The position numbers were made by a program, and so were the translations under genes. DNA of 64,000 nucleotides from Schistocephalus solidus. Lineage: Eukaryota; Platyhelminthes; Cestoda; Diphyllobothriidea; Diphyllobothriidae. The stretch spans positions 108,771 through 172,770 of the forward strand of contig WEDG01001386.1 of the NCBI GenBank assembly GCA_017591395.1, given 5' to 3'. The stretch's first letter is position 1. Every line of letters begins with the position of its first letter. The notes under the pieces were generated by a model that worked only from the letters and a program-made list of their open reading frames with translations, searched no databases and was not told the origin of the DNA. This document shows positions 33,301 through 46,949 of the stretch, piece by piece.

Positions 33301-36300
33301 AAATTGCGGTAAGTGACCGATCTCCCGCAAAGTTAACAAATTTTAAACACTACGTTTGCGATCAGGAAAATAGAAATTAAGTGGGTTTGTAAAATCAATT
33401 ATTTTTGACCACCTGAAAAATACATATTCAATTATAACATATTTGTTTAAGTAGTGTGTTTATTTTTGTTGATTTTTCCTATCCGTATAAATTTCAGTAT
33501 GATTTTTTGGAAACGCACAAAAATCACCTTCCTACGTACACCGTGTGACAGCTAATTGCGCGTACTTTACAATTTCTATTCAGCAAAAGCTATTTTTTGG
33601 TTTGAAAACGTTTGTGTGATATTTCTTAAACACCGCACAATATCCATTCATATAAAATCGTATCAGTCAGTTTAATACTTCTACTTATAAAGTATACAAC
33701 GTCATCCACATCCGTTGAAAACTTTATAAAAACTAAACATTATCTCCTAAATGGCACAGAAGAATGTATAAGCATCCTTACACTATAAAGAATGCAGTTT
33801 TGAGAGTTGAAACCTTAAACGTATATGCAGCGGCAGATCGCGCTCAAAAGCATCAAGCAATTGGAAGACATTTCAAAAGACTAAATATACCCTTATTTGA
33901 ACAGCAAATACGAAGAAATTAGGATTTTCAACCTAATGGGTACAAGAAAAAATACCCTTGCTTACGTTTTCTATAAGTTATACTTAAACAAGCGCATCAA
34001 AAATCAGTAAACAAATGCGTACTACTTCCGTTGCATTTTTTTGCCAATTGAGATTTTTCAGAGGGCAAAAGCTAGCGTCTAACGGGGTCCGAAATATACT
34101 TTGCATCAGACTACATGGTAGTTTATATGACAAAGCCAACTTAAATACTCCCTCTTGATTATAAATGAATTTCAGAATTTGAATAATATTTTATGAGATC
34201 AGTCATTTACTGTATTTCATACTTTTGTAGCACAAATTCAGCAATTTTTCTCGGACAGCAGAGAAGTACATTGAATGTATAAAATGCAACACCTTCTCTA
34301 TGTTGAGATCTGTTCCAAAGGAATCTTTATAAGCCTCCAATACTGGCCTCGATGATCCTTATTTCTTCAGTCAACTAGGCTTTGTCGATGAAATTGGGTA
34401 AGATTTCTGCTCAGAGGCTATTTGATTTGAGCTTATGAAGTTTGTTTAGGAGACTTTAAGAGTGAGTACAAAATATTTTGAGAAAGCGGCCACTGCTACT
34501 CACAGTAATTTTAAAAACGATCATATTGATATTGGGTAAGCTGTCAGACTGAATGCTTTTATCCTAAGAAATTCCTTCTGGACCTATATTTTACACCGCT
34601 CTCATTATAATGTGAAGTTCGCCATTGCGTCTTTGCACTGACAGTTCAGTCATCAGTGGAAACAAACACACCAACAGCCATATTCTACAGAGATGATTTT
34701 TTAAAATAAGTTAAATGGTTTTTGGTCGAGCATTTTAATCAAACGATGGCCAAGCCTACCCCATTCTACGTATTTTGAAATTTTTTATCGACTCCACCTC
34801 TCTGGAGTCCTTTAAATTACTCTCGAAGAAGACCTAGTCTCAAAATTTCTTTCATTATATTCGAAGTTACCTATGCTGACTTACATGAAAGACCATTCGC
34901 ATAAAAAGGCAGAGTAATGATGATGGTCCTGAAAAGAAATTACACATGCATTATCAAAATACTATCCAAGTAATATTATTTCTGCAAAGCCAAGTTGATA
35001 CTCGTTGTTCTGAGAATAACAAACAATTCAGATACACCGCGCAAAAGAGCAAGAGTCAATAAAGATCAATTAAAGGACACAGAGAAGGGAATAACTGAAT
35101 AAAAGCATTTCGTCCAAATCTGTTAAGCCACTGGTAGTCGGGGTGGCATACTACCAAACTGTATATAGAATTGACTTTCATTTCCATTTCCGTACAGAAA
35201 GTTGAAGGCAGTGTTGAAGGACAGTGAGTGCTATAAACGGTTGGAAAAATGACTTTTTGGGCTGCTATCGCAGAGTCATATATCAGGCTGTCCATGAATC
35301 AGTGCGATATTTACCACGTGCAGAATTGCGGTCACCAATCGTGAGTGCGGAAGGTTGCCCCGTCGAGTAAACCATAAGTTTAGTGTCAGTCTTCTTCCAC
35401 ATTACTGTTCATACATTTACGGCCGAAGACTTCGAGAGTAATCTTTCATTTTCTCTTAACCCGACGGTTTTGACTGAATCTGAACCAAATTTGGTAAACA
35501 ACCCATCCAGCCAAATAACTTGCGCGGATTGGCTTCTTGTGTGTGTCCAGATCAAATTTCCTTTAGAAAATGGAGTCGGGTTGTGTGGCATTGGATTGAA
35601 AGAGCAAAGTGCGTCATACATTCTGAGGGATTACTGGGCATAACAAGAGAATCTATATATGTTTTCGCTTCATTATGGTGTATTTGAGAGAATGCTAGGG
35701 CCGTTTACAGATCGTTGCAGGATCTGCTTGGCAAACATGCTTCCTAAAACACAGGCTCTGGTTTAACTGGAATATTACCACAATGCCCTTCCACGACATC
35801 AACCTTCAGACTACACTGTCTCCTTTGATTGCGGTGACCATCCCTACCACTATAAAGAAAGTTTTTATTGTTGTTCATAAATTATGCGGGAAACGTACCA
35901 ACATAAACTATTTACACTAATGCTCTCGCACCAAAACGCGTGCATTTATAAACTGGAAAAATCTTAGTAAGTTGGGAGTCATTTACATATTGAACCTTGA
36001 CCTAAACTTATTAGTATTATGCATAAGGATTGTAGCATACAGGTAGAAGTAAAAGCCCATAGTCCTGCGCTGTCAAGCTACCGCGTCTTCTTTTTATGAA
36101 ACTTAATGGCGTACACCACAACCCAAAAAATAAGCACGACCCAAGTATGTTCTAAGTCTGTCCTGTGTAGTTATGAGGACAGTTTAGGCACGGGATGCAA
36201 TAAACCTCACCCGGCTGACACGTAGTCCAGCAGCAATGTGCTCGGTCTCCTTCAACCCGTACTTGATATATGACAGCGCACGCCATACTCAAAGGTGGTT

Positions 36301-39300
36301 CACAGGCATGCGCTTGTACCTCCGGACTGACTTTGATTGGCCGCTATTTCCTCTAAGTGCTGCTTGTGTTTTCGCGATTTTTATTTCTGACGGTGGACTG
36401 CGTTAAGAGTTCGAAAGCCCAAGTGGATGAAGAGACAACTCCAGCGAGCAAAAAGCCATCTGATTTGTCTTTACTTATGCTCATACCTGGAATGCGAGCA
36501 TTCGGCTCAGCCTACGGTGAGCAGTAATTTAATATTATCAGCATGCTGGAGAAGGTATCAATTCTGAGTTTGAAAACCTTACAAAGACATGTATTGAGCC
36601 AAATAAATTTGCAGCCATGTAAGCACATAGTTAGTTAAAGGAGAGTGAGCATATTTCAGTCCTGTCGCCAGTAGGCAATGCTAGAGTTTGTGAAGCAAAA
36701 CATGGCCGATTACTATGTGCTTTCCACGCCCTCCTCTAAATTTTACACTCGATTTCAACTCTCTGATAAGAAGTCTCGTCTAGCGACGGCCGGTCTTCTT
36801 CAAAGTGTTTTAAGCTCTCGAAAAACACGTCTGGAAATGTCGTAGGACACACGGCCGACTTCAACGCGAACTAAGCCGTTACTGAACTATTCTAACAATT
36901 CTAACTTGTCTTTTGATTCCAAAGTCGAATTCAACCACAAATGGGAATCGTTAGACACATTTTGAAGACCAAAATTTCTTATTACTCATTTGTATTGCCG
37001 AATACTTCCAATTCATCCCTTTGAATTAGCCCACACTCAGCCGATAGCATCACTGCTACCCATTAATGATCCAGTTTGGTCTACACTATGGAAGAAGGCG
37101 ACGGAAATTTAACAGCAGGGAGAAAAATCTCCTCTGTTTGAATTACAGTTTGTACCACAGACTGCGAAAAGACTAGTTATTAATCTAAAGGCATGTTCTT
37201 GATGTACGGAGGAGGTCTCAGCACACTGACTGTGGTACACAAAATTGCATTGCATTCACTATGTGCTATAGGCCTCTTTGAAACCAAGTGAGTATATAAA
37301 CGCTCTTGGTCAGTTACAGGAAACCAAAACAGTTCAGGTCAACCTGATATTACAACATTCAGCTATCTGCCAATAAAGTACGGGAGGTTTTAAAGCATAT
37401 TTGATATCGCCACATTCGTTAGTTTAACACTGAAAAAAACAAAATGCAATTCTTATGGTTTGAAGTTGCGCTCGCGCTGAAATATAGCCAATCGCCGTCT
37501 GGAAATTAACTACAAAGACCATTTGAATTCCATGGCCGAGCAACAGCACAAAAGTATCATAAATCTACGCTCCACACTGTACGGTTTTAGCACTGAATCC
37601 CGTTCATTTAACCACATCCCACTGTGAGTAAAATTTATAGAAGAAGCGCCCCAGTAGATTACCACATAACCCGTGCCATGGTTTCCTTTCCTTGGCTAAA
37701 GGGCCTACGCTGCCGAATAGAAAATAAGTGTAGTGAGCCTACTTTCAAATGTTTTATTTTTGGGGGAGGCCAACAAAACCGAGTGAACCAACGTATTCCA
37801 GTGAATCGATAATGACGAGTAACCTTTAACCATGAAAGGAGATATTTAACTAAAGGAGGGTTTTCGTAGATAGTTCGATTAGTCGGATTTATGCGTAAAG
37901 TCTAACGAGCCATTCACTGCCTACCTTTCTCATCGTATCTGCTGCTGTGCTGCATCTTTGCTGATTAGACATCTCGTTTAGCGGTGGCCGGACTACATCA
38001 GAGCACTTTAAGAACTCTGTATTAGGCTGTACCAATGCGCAGCACTTAAAAAAAGTTAGGGGATATCTACAGATAACTTCAAAACATAGTTAAAGCTTAA
38101 TGGCATAAGTAAAGACAGGGACACAACGTTAATTTGAACTACTAAGTAAGGATGATTATACTTTCTTCTAAACCGAATTACTTCTCAAACAGATTTGTGA
38201 ATAATTTTATGTAGACAAATCCCCAAGGCATATATTCAAGAACTTTATATCCATGGAAAGTACTATCGAATGTTTTTCTGACGAATGGTTTCCATGAAAC
38301 TATGATAGATGCTTCAATATCAGTTCGCGAAGATTTTTCTGTGGAAAAGGAATTTACAATACTGATGTTTTTATTTTTCCCTTAATAAATTTAGTTTTCC
38401 TCCTACTTATAATTTACTCTTCCTTCATAGGGTTAAATCAGGGAAAGCGTTCACGGATAGGAAGTTCATAAATAAATGTTGTCTATGGAAATGAGTCAGA
38501 AATTCCTTTGTGAGTACTTTACTAATTCCTTGGTATGTAAATATTTCAAAATAATTTTGCATCTTTATCCTCAGTAATGTAACTCATAACAACTTCCTTT
38601 AAGAGTTACGCATTCGTTTGGCACAGCATAGGAGCTGAGATGCGTATCAGCCGAGTATGATAGGCTTACCAGCAAATTCGCATAATTGCTGAAAATTTGA
38701 TGGTCAGCTAATAGCTCGCTATAATTTGCACATAAATTCTAGTAATGGAGTAATATACAAAGTTAAAGTGTTAATATCCTCCCCTTTCCATCGGTAAAAA
38801 ATACGGCACAGTAGATGGCATCACAACTGGCACACAGGATGTCTTTGACGATCCCTATTTATTAAGGTAACCTACCCTGTCCTTGGGGTGCACAAGCTAA
38901 TTTGGGTTTATCTGTTCAACCTTGTTTTGGGTTTCAAAAAACGGACGTATATTTTGCACATGTGAGATCGTCACCATTTGGTTGATTTAAGTATGTTGGT
39001 GCCTTGAGGTTCGGAAATAATTTTCACTTTAAGCGCTTATGGCTTCACTCAAATGGATGGTGTACAGTTCGGGAAAATAAGTTGAAAATTTATTTCATTC
39101 ATGCTTGATAACTTTCATTGGCTCAATCTAGCAGTCTTCAGACAGAACTTTGTTTGTGAGAAACGAGAGAGTTACTCTCAAAATGGAAACAAATGTGGCC
39201 AATGCCGGCGGAATGATCTGTTATACTACGTTGTTATATATTTATAAATATTTATAAATTTCGGTTTATTGGCAACATAAGTCTTCAGTGATTCACTAAC

Positions 39301-39360
39301 AGGTCAATACAATTAAATGGAAGAAATATATGCGAGTAATAGGCTACACTTGAAGCTCAG
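33301..39360. other. Six kilobases without a recognised gene
   Basis: AT-rich single-copy-looking DNA. An open stretch at 35056-35643 (both strands) shows no family motif. A GC-richer patch at 36160-36420 is unassigned. A 45-bp sequence with TAGCG(A/G)(C/T)GGCCGG recurs at 36771-36820 and 37970-38015. Confidence 0.45.
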
Positions 39361-39385
39361 CATGTGCAGTGGCAAATGTAGTTCC

Positions 39386-39435
39386 TGCAATAAAAATGCG
39401 TTCAATAAAAATGCCTGCAATAAAAATGCCTTCAA
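39386..39435 (+). repeat. 15-bp tandem repeat, about 3 copies
   Basis: Three consecutive units of the form TTCAATAAAAATGCC / TGCAATAAAAATGCC. They give an AIKMPSIKMP-like start to a 120-residue open frame (39369-39731) with no other motif. I do not call that frame a gene. Confidence 0.7.
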
Positions 39436-40082
39436 CCAATCCGAAGTTAGGAGAAAGGCCGTCGGTGTCTGCTAACTGCTCAAGCATTTCAAGTTTCCAG
39501 AGACAAGAAACTTCGGTGCGGGTTCTGCCAATGCTTTATATGAATTGCCACACGCACCAGATTGACCTGACCGTTATGCAGTTGTGTGTTCTTACAGTCA
39601 GAAAATTCCGATCAATCGCATGCATCGAAATGTCCTGTGAAATGACCACTTCATGTTCTCTGTTCAACTGCTTCACTTCTTATTGTATAATTATGTCAAC
39701 GAGCACATCAGAATGGGCTTTAAATAATTAACAGGTTAATTATTTTCATTTGATACCTTCAAGGTCGGGTACCCTGAGCCGTATTTTAAACATAAATGCA
39801 AACTTATCTTACAAGGAACTTTCAAACTGCATTGTTTTTCCCTATCAAAGGCATACATGATAGAAATATACCTAATAGAGAGTGGGTGGTAAAACCGTGT
39901 AGTATTTATTAAACTATCGACAGGCAGCTAATAGTAGGCATGCCAACCTTTCGATTGTCGTATCCGACGAGGTTTATCATGTGCACCACTGCAAATAACA
40001 CAAGGACGGCGACATGCGCGTGAATTTGTTAAAAGGGAAATTAGACTTGCAAAGAACCCACGACTGTCTATAACCCCCTGCA

Positions 40083-40460
40083 CCTGGGCTAGGTGTCACC
40101 ATCAAGTCAAGAAGACTGGAGACGGAGGAGGTCACACGTTGCGTGCGCGATCGGAGCCGCCCCTAAGCGTGCCGCCACACCCGGATCGGATCCCACGGAT
40201 TGCGAGTGCCATAAAAGGCACATTCAGAAGGAACCATTGCAACCTGACTCTCAGTCCGCCAGGCAGTCAGTCGACACAACACACAGTGGACTGTCCGCAC
40301 GGTTCGAGTTATCCAGTCAAATGGCAATCTTCGAAGCTTTGGCTCTTAGTGCACCGTGGTGGCTTCAAGCGAGAGTCAGCTCGTTTATCGTGAGGAGTGT
40401 GTGCTGAGCCGGCCACCTCACTCTCTACCTTCATTCCCAAGCCCCAGCCACGTTCGAAGC
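40083..40460. other. GC-rich block before a TA microsatellite
   Basis: Distinct GC-rich segment with two overlapping plus-strand frames (104 and 84 residues) in different registers, both low in recognisable structure. Likely an unidentified repeat; it contains a GGTTCGAGTTATCC stretch that is B-box-like but has no matching A box. Confidence 0.3.
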
Positions 40461-40493
40461 CAGATATTTAATTGGTGCAGAAAATGCAGCGCG

Positions 40494-40496
<3 letters not shown>

Positions 40497-40536
<40 letters not shown>

Positions 40537-40537
40537 G
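40497..40537. repeat. TA dinucleotide microsatellite
   Basis: About 40 bp of nearly pure TA repeats, interrupted once by TTTA. Confidence 0.9.
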
Positions 40538-42211
40538 GCATTCAATTATAAACTATATTAACAGCACAATGGGTTTTCATGTAACAACCTAAAATGCGTA
40601 TCATAGATCTGTGAAGGATTGGATTGAACGAAAAGGTTGAGCTGTTATTGTATCTTGGCACAAGTACGCATGACACTACAGGTCTATCTATCAGTTTCTT
40701 GCTAAGACCAGGGTGTTTGTGTAAATTGTTTCGGGCAGTGCACTCGCTCGGGACGTCTCCGATTAAAAAAAGTCAAAAAAATATTTCTGGAAGCAACAGT
40801 GTCATGAATGGAACTTTGCCTTGGCGAAATTTTTCCAGGTCATCAATGCATTCGAAAGCACTTGAAGCACGATCACATTTAGTGCACACGAACCCACGAT
40901 AAGCCAGCCATCTCACAGACCAGCTGTCGATGTGTCACATGGGTGGTCTGATTTTTTCCCGTTTACATTTGAAAGGAAAGGAAAGATTTGTTTCAAAAAC
41001 CCTTTCAAAGACTCAGCTTTAGCACGACAAAGTTGTTTTTCTCGCCCGACACTAAGGTCATTATAGTCGAATGACGTCCGAGAAACGCCCATCGCCAACG
41101 TTTACTTGAGCACACAGCATCGACAGCGTAGGGCTTTGCGGTAACGATCGTTGACTCGATCACGACGGATTCATTTCAGATGATTTTTGTTATTTAAAAA
41201 CGCAGGCAGCCACTTCCAAACTCGAAACCCCGAATATACAAAACAACGCCAAGAAAGGCTTATTCAGTAGACTAGATTAAAACCCGCAAACGGAGCAGAG
41301 GAACGCTGTAGGAGAACATCATTGACGTATCCCTGAGAACGCCAGGAGGCCAGTGCTACCACAAAATTCGAGAGGTGCTTTCCTTGATGCCCCCATCCAC
41401 GAATTTAGGAAATATATCCTCAAAACACTTCAACTTTATTTAAGCATAAATATTAGAGTTAATGTTACACTTAACAATTATAACAGTCAAAATTAATCAT
41501 ATACAGTACTGTACTATATATTACAAATGGTAAATTGCCATGCATAATGTCCGTACATAGACGCCTACCTTCTGTCAACATGTGCTCACCCACGTCTTCT
41601 CTTAGAAAATGAAATCGTGTGAGTGAGAGACCAGAATGCTACTATGCCCATAAATACTAATAAAAATCGTCGACATGTTTGCGTCTTGTATTTAAATTAG
41701 AACTACGGACATAACAAATGAAACATAAATGAATAAAGTAAGTTAAACATTTTATTACAGTATGGGAATTATAAACAGATATTAGTCCCGAGCAGTTGAT
41801 GCTGGCACCGCAGACAAAACAACTGGCACATAGGGTCTGTTTGTATCTCATAATACGATAGCCAATCATTTCGGCTGAAACGTTGAATCATGTGAGCACC
41901 ATGGTAACGGATGGTTTCACGTGCGGGTTGGTTTACTGTACTCACAACAGTATTAACTGCTTATGCGGTAAAAATGAAATATTACGCAGTTATTCCGCTA
42001 AATATGATGGATTTTAAGTCGGTATTTCGTAAAATGTTTTTAACTGAACCTGAAAACATCTGTGCCAAAGTAGTTACCTTACAATTGCACATTTATTAAT
42101 TAAAAAATTCACCATCCCTACAGTAGATATTAGTTGAATGTGAATTTTAAATAGCCCTCGGTGAGGTGGACAGGATTTAAGCTGCGACTACTGCAGAGCA
42201 GAAACCAACAT
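40538..42211. other. Unassigned spacer
   Basis: No gene recognised. Frames at 40624-40902 (plus) and 41657-41869 (minus) show no motif. Confidence 0.4.
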
Positions 42212-42610
42212 GAGAGAGAGAGAGAGAGAGCCATACTTTATTTTGAAAGTAAAATTCCAAAACTTTCAGCAAAAAATGTCCTCCATTCACCGTGAATAAG
42301 ATTGGAAACATAAACCACACAACACCGGAAGATCACAAATGAATGGCCGAAGAATGCATACGTTGACATCATGAAGAATCGTCCTTCAATGCGTCTCAGA
42401 ATATTGACGAAATTGGACTTCTTTCAAAACGGTGCCAGTGTCGTGCACTGATGACCTCATTTTGTTGTTCGAATAAACAAATGGGTTTAAAATTCGGTAT
42501 ATACTGGGTAAAATAGGCCAACCGACATGCATATTAGAGAATTTACATGCGAATTGAGAGCAGAAAAGATGGCGGCTCAATTTAAAAAGCCCACCTGCAT
42601 GTGAGTAAAA
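42212..42610 (+). repeat. Dispersed repeat J, copy 2
   Basis: Preceded by a GAGAGA microsatellite at 42211-42231. It matches 26150-26530 in order and orientation, ending GAGAGCAGAAAAGATGGCGG. The terminal portion also matches 17467-17520. Confidence 0.6.
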
Positions 42611-43199
42611 CAGCATATCAAATGAAATGGAAATCCTTTTGGCTTGGTCAAACTGCAGCCGAGGAAGGCAAGAGGCCTAACAAATTGAATAATATCATTC
42701 TGAGGGGTTAATAAGGTTTGAATTTGAACGATTTAAGCAACCCGATTAACAGCCTCGGCAACCGTTCAATGAATTGCCTAGAGAGCTAAACAACTCAGGA
42801 CTACTTTGGACAATTTGATACAATATTAATAATAATTTCAATGTATTTGTACTTGTAACACATCAAAATTACAAGGCGTTGTGCATGGTGGCATTCGTTT
42901 TCGAATTTGCGATGGACACTGCACATGTGATGACACGATTATTGAACAAATTATAAGAAATCTTCACGGACCATTTTAAGAAATAATGTAGGTATTTCAC
43001 ACCTAAAAGAAGCAACCTTTAAGAACGTCAGGTAATCTTTTGCTAAATTCGATCGCGGTTCTTTGCACGAATGCAGACTCGTCAACAAAATATACATAAA
43101 TATGATGAGAAACGATGATCTCTGCAACCATACGTGTATTGTCCTGATGTTTTAAATGCAGGCAAGCTTCCTTTGTGGGATCGCGCCTCACAGTATTTA

Positions 43200-43900
43200 A
43201 AGGTGGTGACAGTCATTGTGAATGCGGGTTTTTAAAGGCAATCAGAGTTCATGGAGGAAGAGAAGGCTGAAGGAGAGGACCCTCAAGCATCATATCGCTT
43301 GATGGGGGGTGAGCAGCATCTTTCCCCAGCGTGCGTAGGCCATGGTGGACGGTGAAGGAGAGTGACGGATTTTTCTCAGTCTGGGCACCTCTCGTCGGAG
43401 CCCGGCGTTCGCATGCAGGCAGTGGGTCTCAATAACCCCGTTGACCTGAGCTGCGTCCCAGAATGGTAATCTGGTTCGAGCTCACAGGTCTTTCTGTTAT
43501 CTTATCTGCCAGGTTGGTCGAAATGATAACGGCTCTGTCGCCGGGGTTCCGTTGGGATGCAGCTACGCATGTGTCCACCATGGACTCGCAGGTGTTAAGA
43601 TTCATGGTAAGCCATGTTCGCGTTTGCTCATTTTTTCATTAAGCTGCGTTAAGAGGGTTTGACAGGCTACATAACTGTGTGCAAAGATTGTCCATGTGTG
43701 CCAGGCCTTGCTGGTTTCCATGGCTACGCGGTCATTTCCTCGATCCAGAATGTCAGCATTCTGGAGCGTGAAATTGTGTTCAGTGTCTGAGCAGTTAATC
43801 GCCACCAAAGAAAATAGCTCTATCCTTCTTTCTCCCCTACTTTGTTTCCCAAATCTGACCTGTAGTCATTTCCCCACCTCCCTCTGCACAAGAATTACAC
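43200..43900 (-). pseudogene. Penelope-like element remnant 1 (C-terminal tail)
   Basis: The minus-strand frame at 43808-43602 reads HNFTLQNADILDRGNDRVAM then ETSKAWHTW, matching the region just after the GIY-YIG nuclease of PLEs, where H.F....ILDRG..R..RE..EAWH is typical. Downstream to about 43250 the minus strand is GC-rich without an open frame and may be the element's 3' part. RT and most of GIY-YIG are absent. Family call from memory of PLE C-termini. Confidence 0.55.
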
Positions 43901-44602
43901 AGTGATTTCACCTGGCGGCAGTAGACCTTAGGTATCATGACCAGATGCAGAAATTTTGACTAAAATCGGTGGGTGATGCTGAACTACAGCGGTCTCATAA
44001 GACGAGACACGTCAATGTATGGAGGTGTCCTTCATTATTTAAGCTTTTCTTTCTGCGGACTTTGGATTAACCTGGAGTGCTTTCCAAGTTTGATGAAATT
44101 TTGAGGGTACCCGTTGGCCAATAAAAGGCGCCCGATATGTCGAAATACTGCCTTTTCGGCCTGGTTTACAGACAGAGTCAGGGAAGACCAGAGACAAGAT
44201 CGAGCCCAGGTGGATGGTGCAACCTAAATCTGCACCTAGGTGTACCACCACATCTCCATATTTGAAGCCTGCCATGTATCAACCTGTATCTTGTGCTAGC
44301 TCAGCGTATAAACTGAGTGGCGAGGTTTGTGTGAATGCAATATGAAGCCCTTCTAACTAAATCCTTTTGCCCATACCACAGAACAAATTCAGATCAAAAA
44401 TAGCCACAGATTAGGACGATGAGTGAAGACTGAACGCAGCACCTATATCATGCCTCTTTCTGGCCTCCAGAAACTCATCGAAATTACCAGTTCATTAATT
44501 TTTCGTTGAGGATTGCACTTGGTGCGACGAATGCTTGCTTGCGGTCATCTTAGTCGTTGACTGCTACAGTTTCAACATTGGTGTAAATAATGTATGTGGT
44601 CA
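43901..44602. other. Unassigned spacer
   Basis: A 78-residue minus-strand frame at 44039-44275 has no recognised motif. Nothing else seen. Confidence 0.35.
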
Positions 44603-44830
44603 CATTTGTGGATGAACACTCACCGATCGCAAACGGACCTCACTTGTCCCATTCTGCTTTGGATCTAAGCTCGGGACTATTGAATTCCGCTAGCGATCGG
44701 TGAGCGTTCGTCAACGAATGCAGTCAGTATTTCTGATCTAAACCGGCAAGACAATGAACCCATGGCTTAAATAATAGAGCGTTGGATTTCTGAACGATGG
44801 ATCGTGGGTTTGATCTTCGGGTGCTCGGAA
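44603..44830 (+). repeat. SINE-like unit with inverted leader and tRNA-like head
   Basis: GCGATCGGTGAGCG (44693-44706) precedes a tRNA-like stretch with an A-box-like TGGCTTAAATAATAGAGCG (44763-44781) and a B-box-like GGTTTGATCTT (44807-44817). The same leader lies at 56621-56633 before the tRNA-like head there. The leader is also present inverted at 44617-44630, so two copies may have joined head-to-head. Confidence 0.55.
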
Positions 44831-46949
44831 AGGTATTTACTGAGGAAAAATACCGGTTCAATATTATATATGGAATTTAAGCAGGTTGGATTTGGGCGAG
44901 ATCGCAGTTTGCCAGGCATCGAACAAATATCCTACACTTTCCACTGTTACACAAATATTTCATATAAATTCTTTCTGCAACTTAAACTACTGGTCGTTAT
45001 GAAATAAAACTCAGATGAAGGCCAGTGTAAGAAATCGCAATCAAAATGCTCAGCTTAAGAATTTATTTTCTACGAAATGCTGAAATGTTTCGCCATAGAA
45101 TGGTGTAACAAACTTCATTAACAGTATTATGTTATACTACGCTGAAAATGAAAACCGTTAACAAAATACGTAAAAGATACCATGGAGATTGATAAGAGAA
45201 ACTCATATGTTACATTGAAAGGATGCGATAAGATATTTTTTTCATAATATAGCTGCTGCTTAACCTGGAGGTAGAAACGCAATGGACAGAAGAATATAAG
45301 TTCTCGCAAAATTGTACTATATAGGTGAATATTCTGTTGTGCATTTGCAGTCTTAGAAAGGGGCATTAAAATAATGATGTGGCGAGAAACGCTCCAAGAG
45401 AAAACAAAAAGAAAGTTCTTTAATTTTCCGCAGCAAATGTATTACTCATTTACAGATATCTCACAACACTATTAAAAGGCCCACAGTTTCACCCTGATTT
45501 TACTTTGAAAAAAAAACTTACACTCCGTTTAAATTAATCATCGAAATATCTACCGAACGCGCTTTTTAAAGGGTTTACTTATAAAAAGGTTTCATTATTA
45601 TCGAATTTGTTAAGGACATTCATTTTTCCTGGCAATGAATTCTCATGTTTGGTTGAATCCGTATATACCACGCAAAGGGCCATGTTAATAAGAAGGAATA
45701 TCCAAAGGCTCACAACTTCAGTAAATGCATTTTAAGATCTCTAATTTTTGGACGGTTTCGATAAACAGATAGAACAAAAGATAAAAGTTTTGCCAATCAA
45801 TTGAAAATATTGAAATATTCTCCGGTATTTTAAGAAGTATCTGAAACTAAATGTAACTCAATAGCAGAAATGTCAATTAGGAAATTTTACGAAAGGATAG
45901 TACTTTTAATATACATTAAATGTTATGCTTACGCTTTAACCTGACAATTCATCGTATTTACAATATTTTTACCCATTTTCAGAAGTTTACGCTTTTAAAA
46001 CATAGTTAGTATTTCTACAAAATTACTCTCAATTTTTACCGTTCATTTAAGGAAAAGGTGGTTCTCTATATTATCAATGAGTTTTTACACACGCCGATGC
46101 CACATTACGAGTTAGTATAAATCGTACGTAAATTTCGGCATTTTGCATGAGTTAGGTCACACATTTTACATATCTGGTTATCTTAATTGTCAGTCATGTA
46201 GCATTTTCAAATTTATGTGAATTCAAGTCACAATAAGTTGAAAATATAATTTGGGCGGAAGTATTCACAAACATCGGGAAGTTTAAAAGCAAACATAATG
46301 CTGACAACACAAATTCTGTAAGCTGAAGCTTGCGCAAAAATAGTAACAAATGAATTTAAATATTGTCTCCGAACTGCGAGCTCTTAATTTATCGAGTCGC
46401 GTACTTAGGTACCATACGTTCTATCTAAGGCATTAGAAAAATCTTCGCATATTTGTATACAATTGACTGATTCTTCGCAGTGTGTAAATGATACATGATA
46501 TGTATGATAGTGATCATAGAGTTAGTAACTTTTAACAGTGTAAAGCGTTACTGCGTGGAATGTGATATCCCGCAGCGGAGGTAAATGTTGTCATCTGAGC
46601 TGAAGTAAGACGTGCGCATTTATTCCCTTGTGTGAAAGGTAAAGGTTATTGCTGTAATAATAGCTCTATTCACATGCCGTCTCTGATTTAGGCTCAAAAA
46701 CACCATCAGAGACAGCATTAGATGCGAGTATTTCATGTACAATGTTAAAGATTATATGGAAGATGATTTCGCTATGTTTTCCGATACCTCTGAAAATTAT
46801 CAACTCCCTCCTTTTAAAGGAAGGTGTACCTCTGGTGCGATAATGCCTTGACGTTTGGCATTTGCATTCTTAATGTCTGTAATTTAATCGGCGGATTTGG
46901 ATGTTGGCGTGATGACTGCTCGGATATATGGCGCCTATGCAGTGGTATT
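44831..46949. other. Two kilobases of AT-rich spacer
   Basis: No gene or repeat recognised; only short open frames. Confidence 0.45.

Noticed and set aside
35056..35643. Possible Tc1/mariner transposase remnant
   Set aside because: I looked for catalytic Asp blocks and the usual terminal motifs and found none.
39369..39731. 120-residue ORF starting in a 15-bp tandem repeat
   Set aside because: No domain, no splice context, and the start is made by simple repeat sequence.
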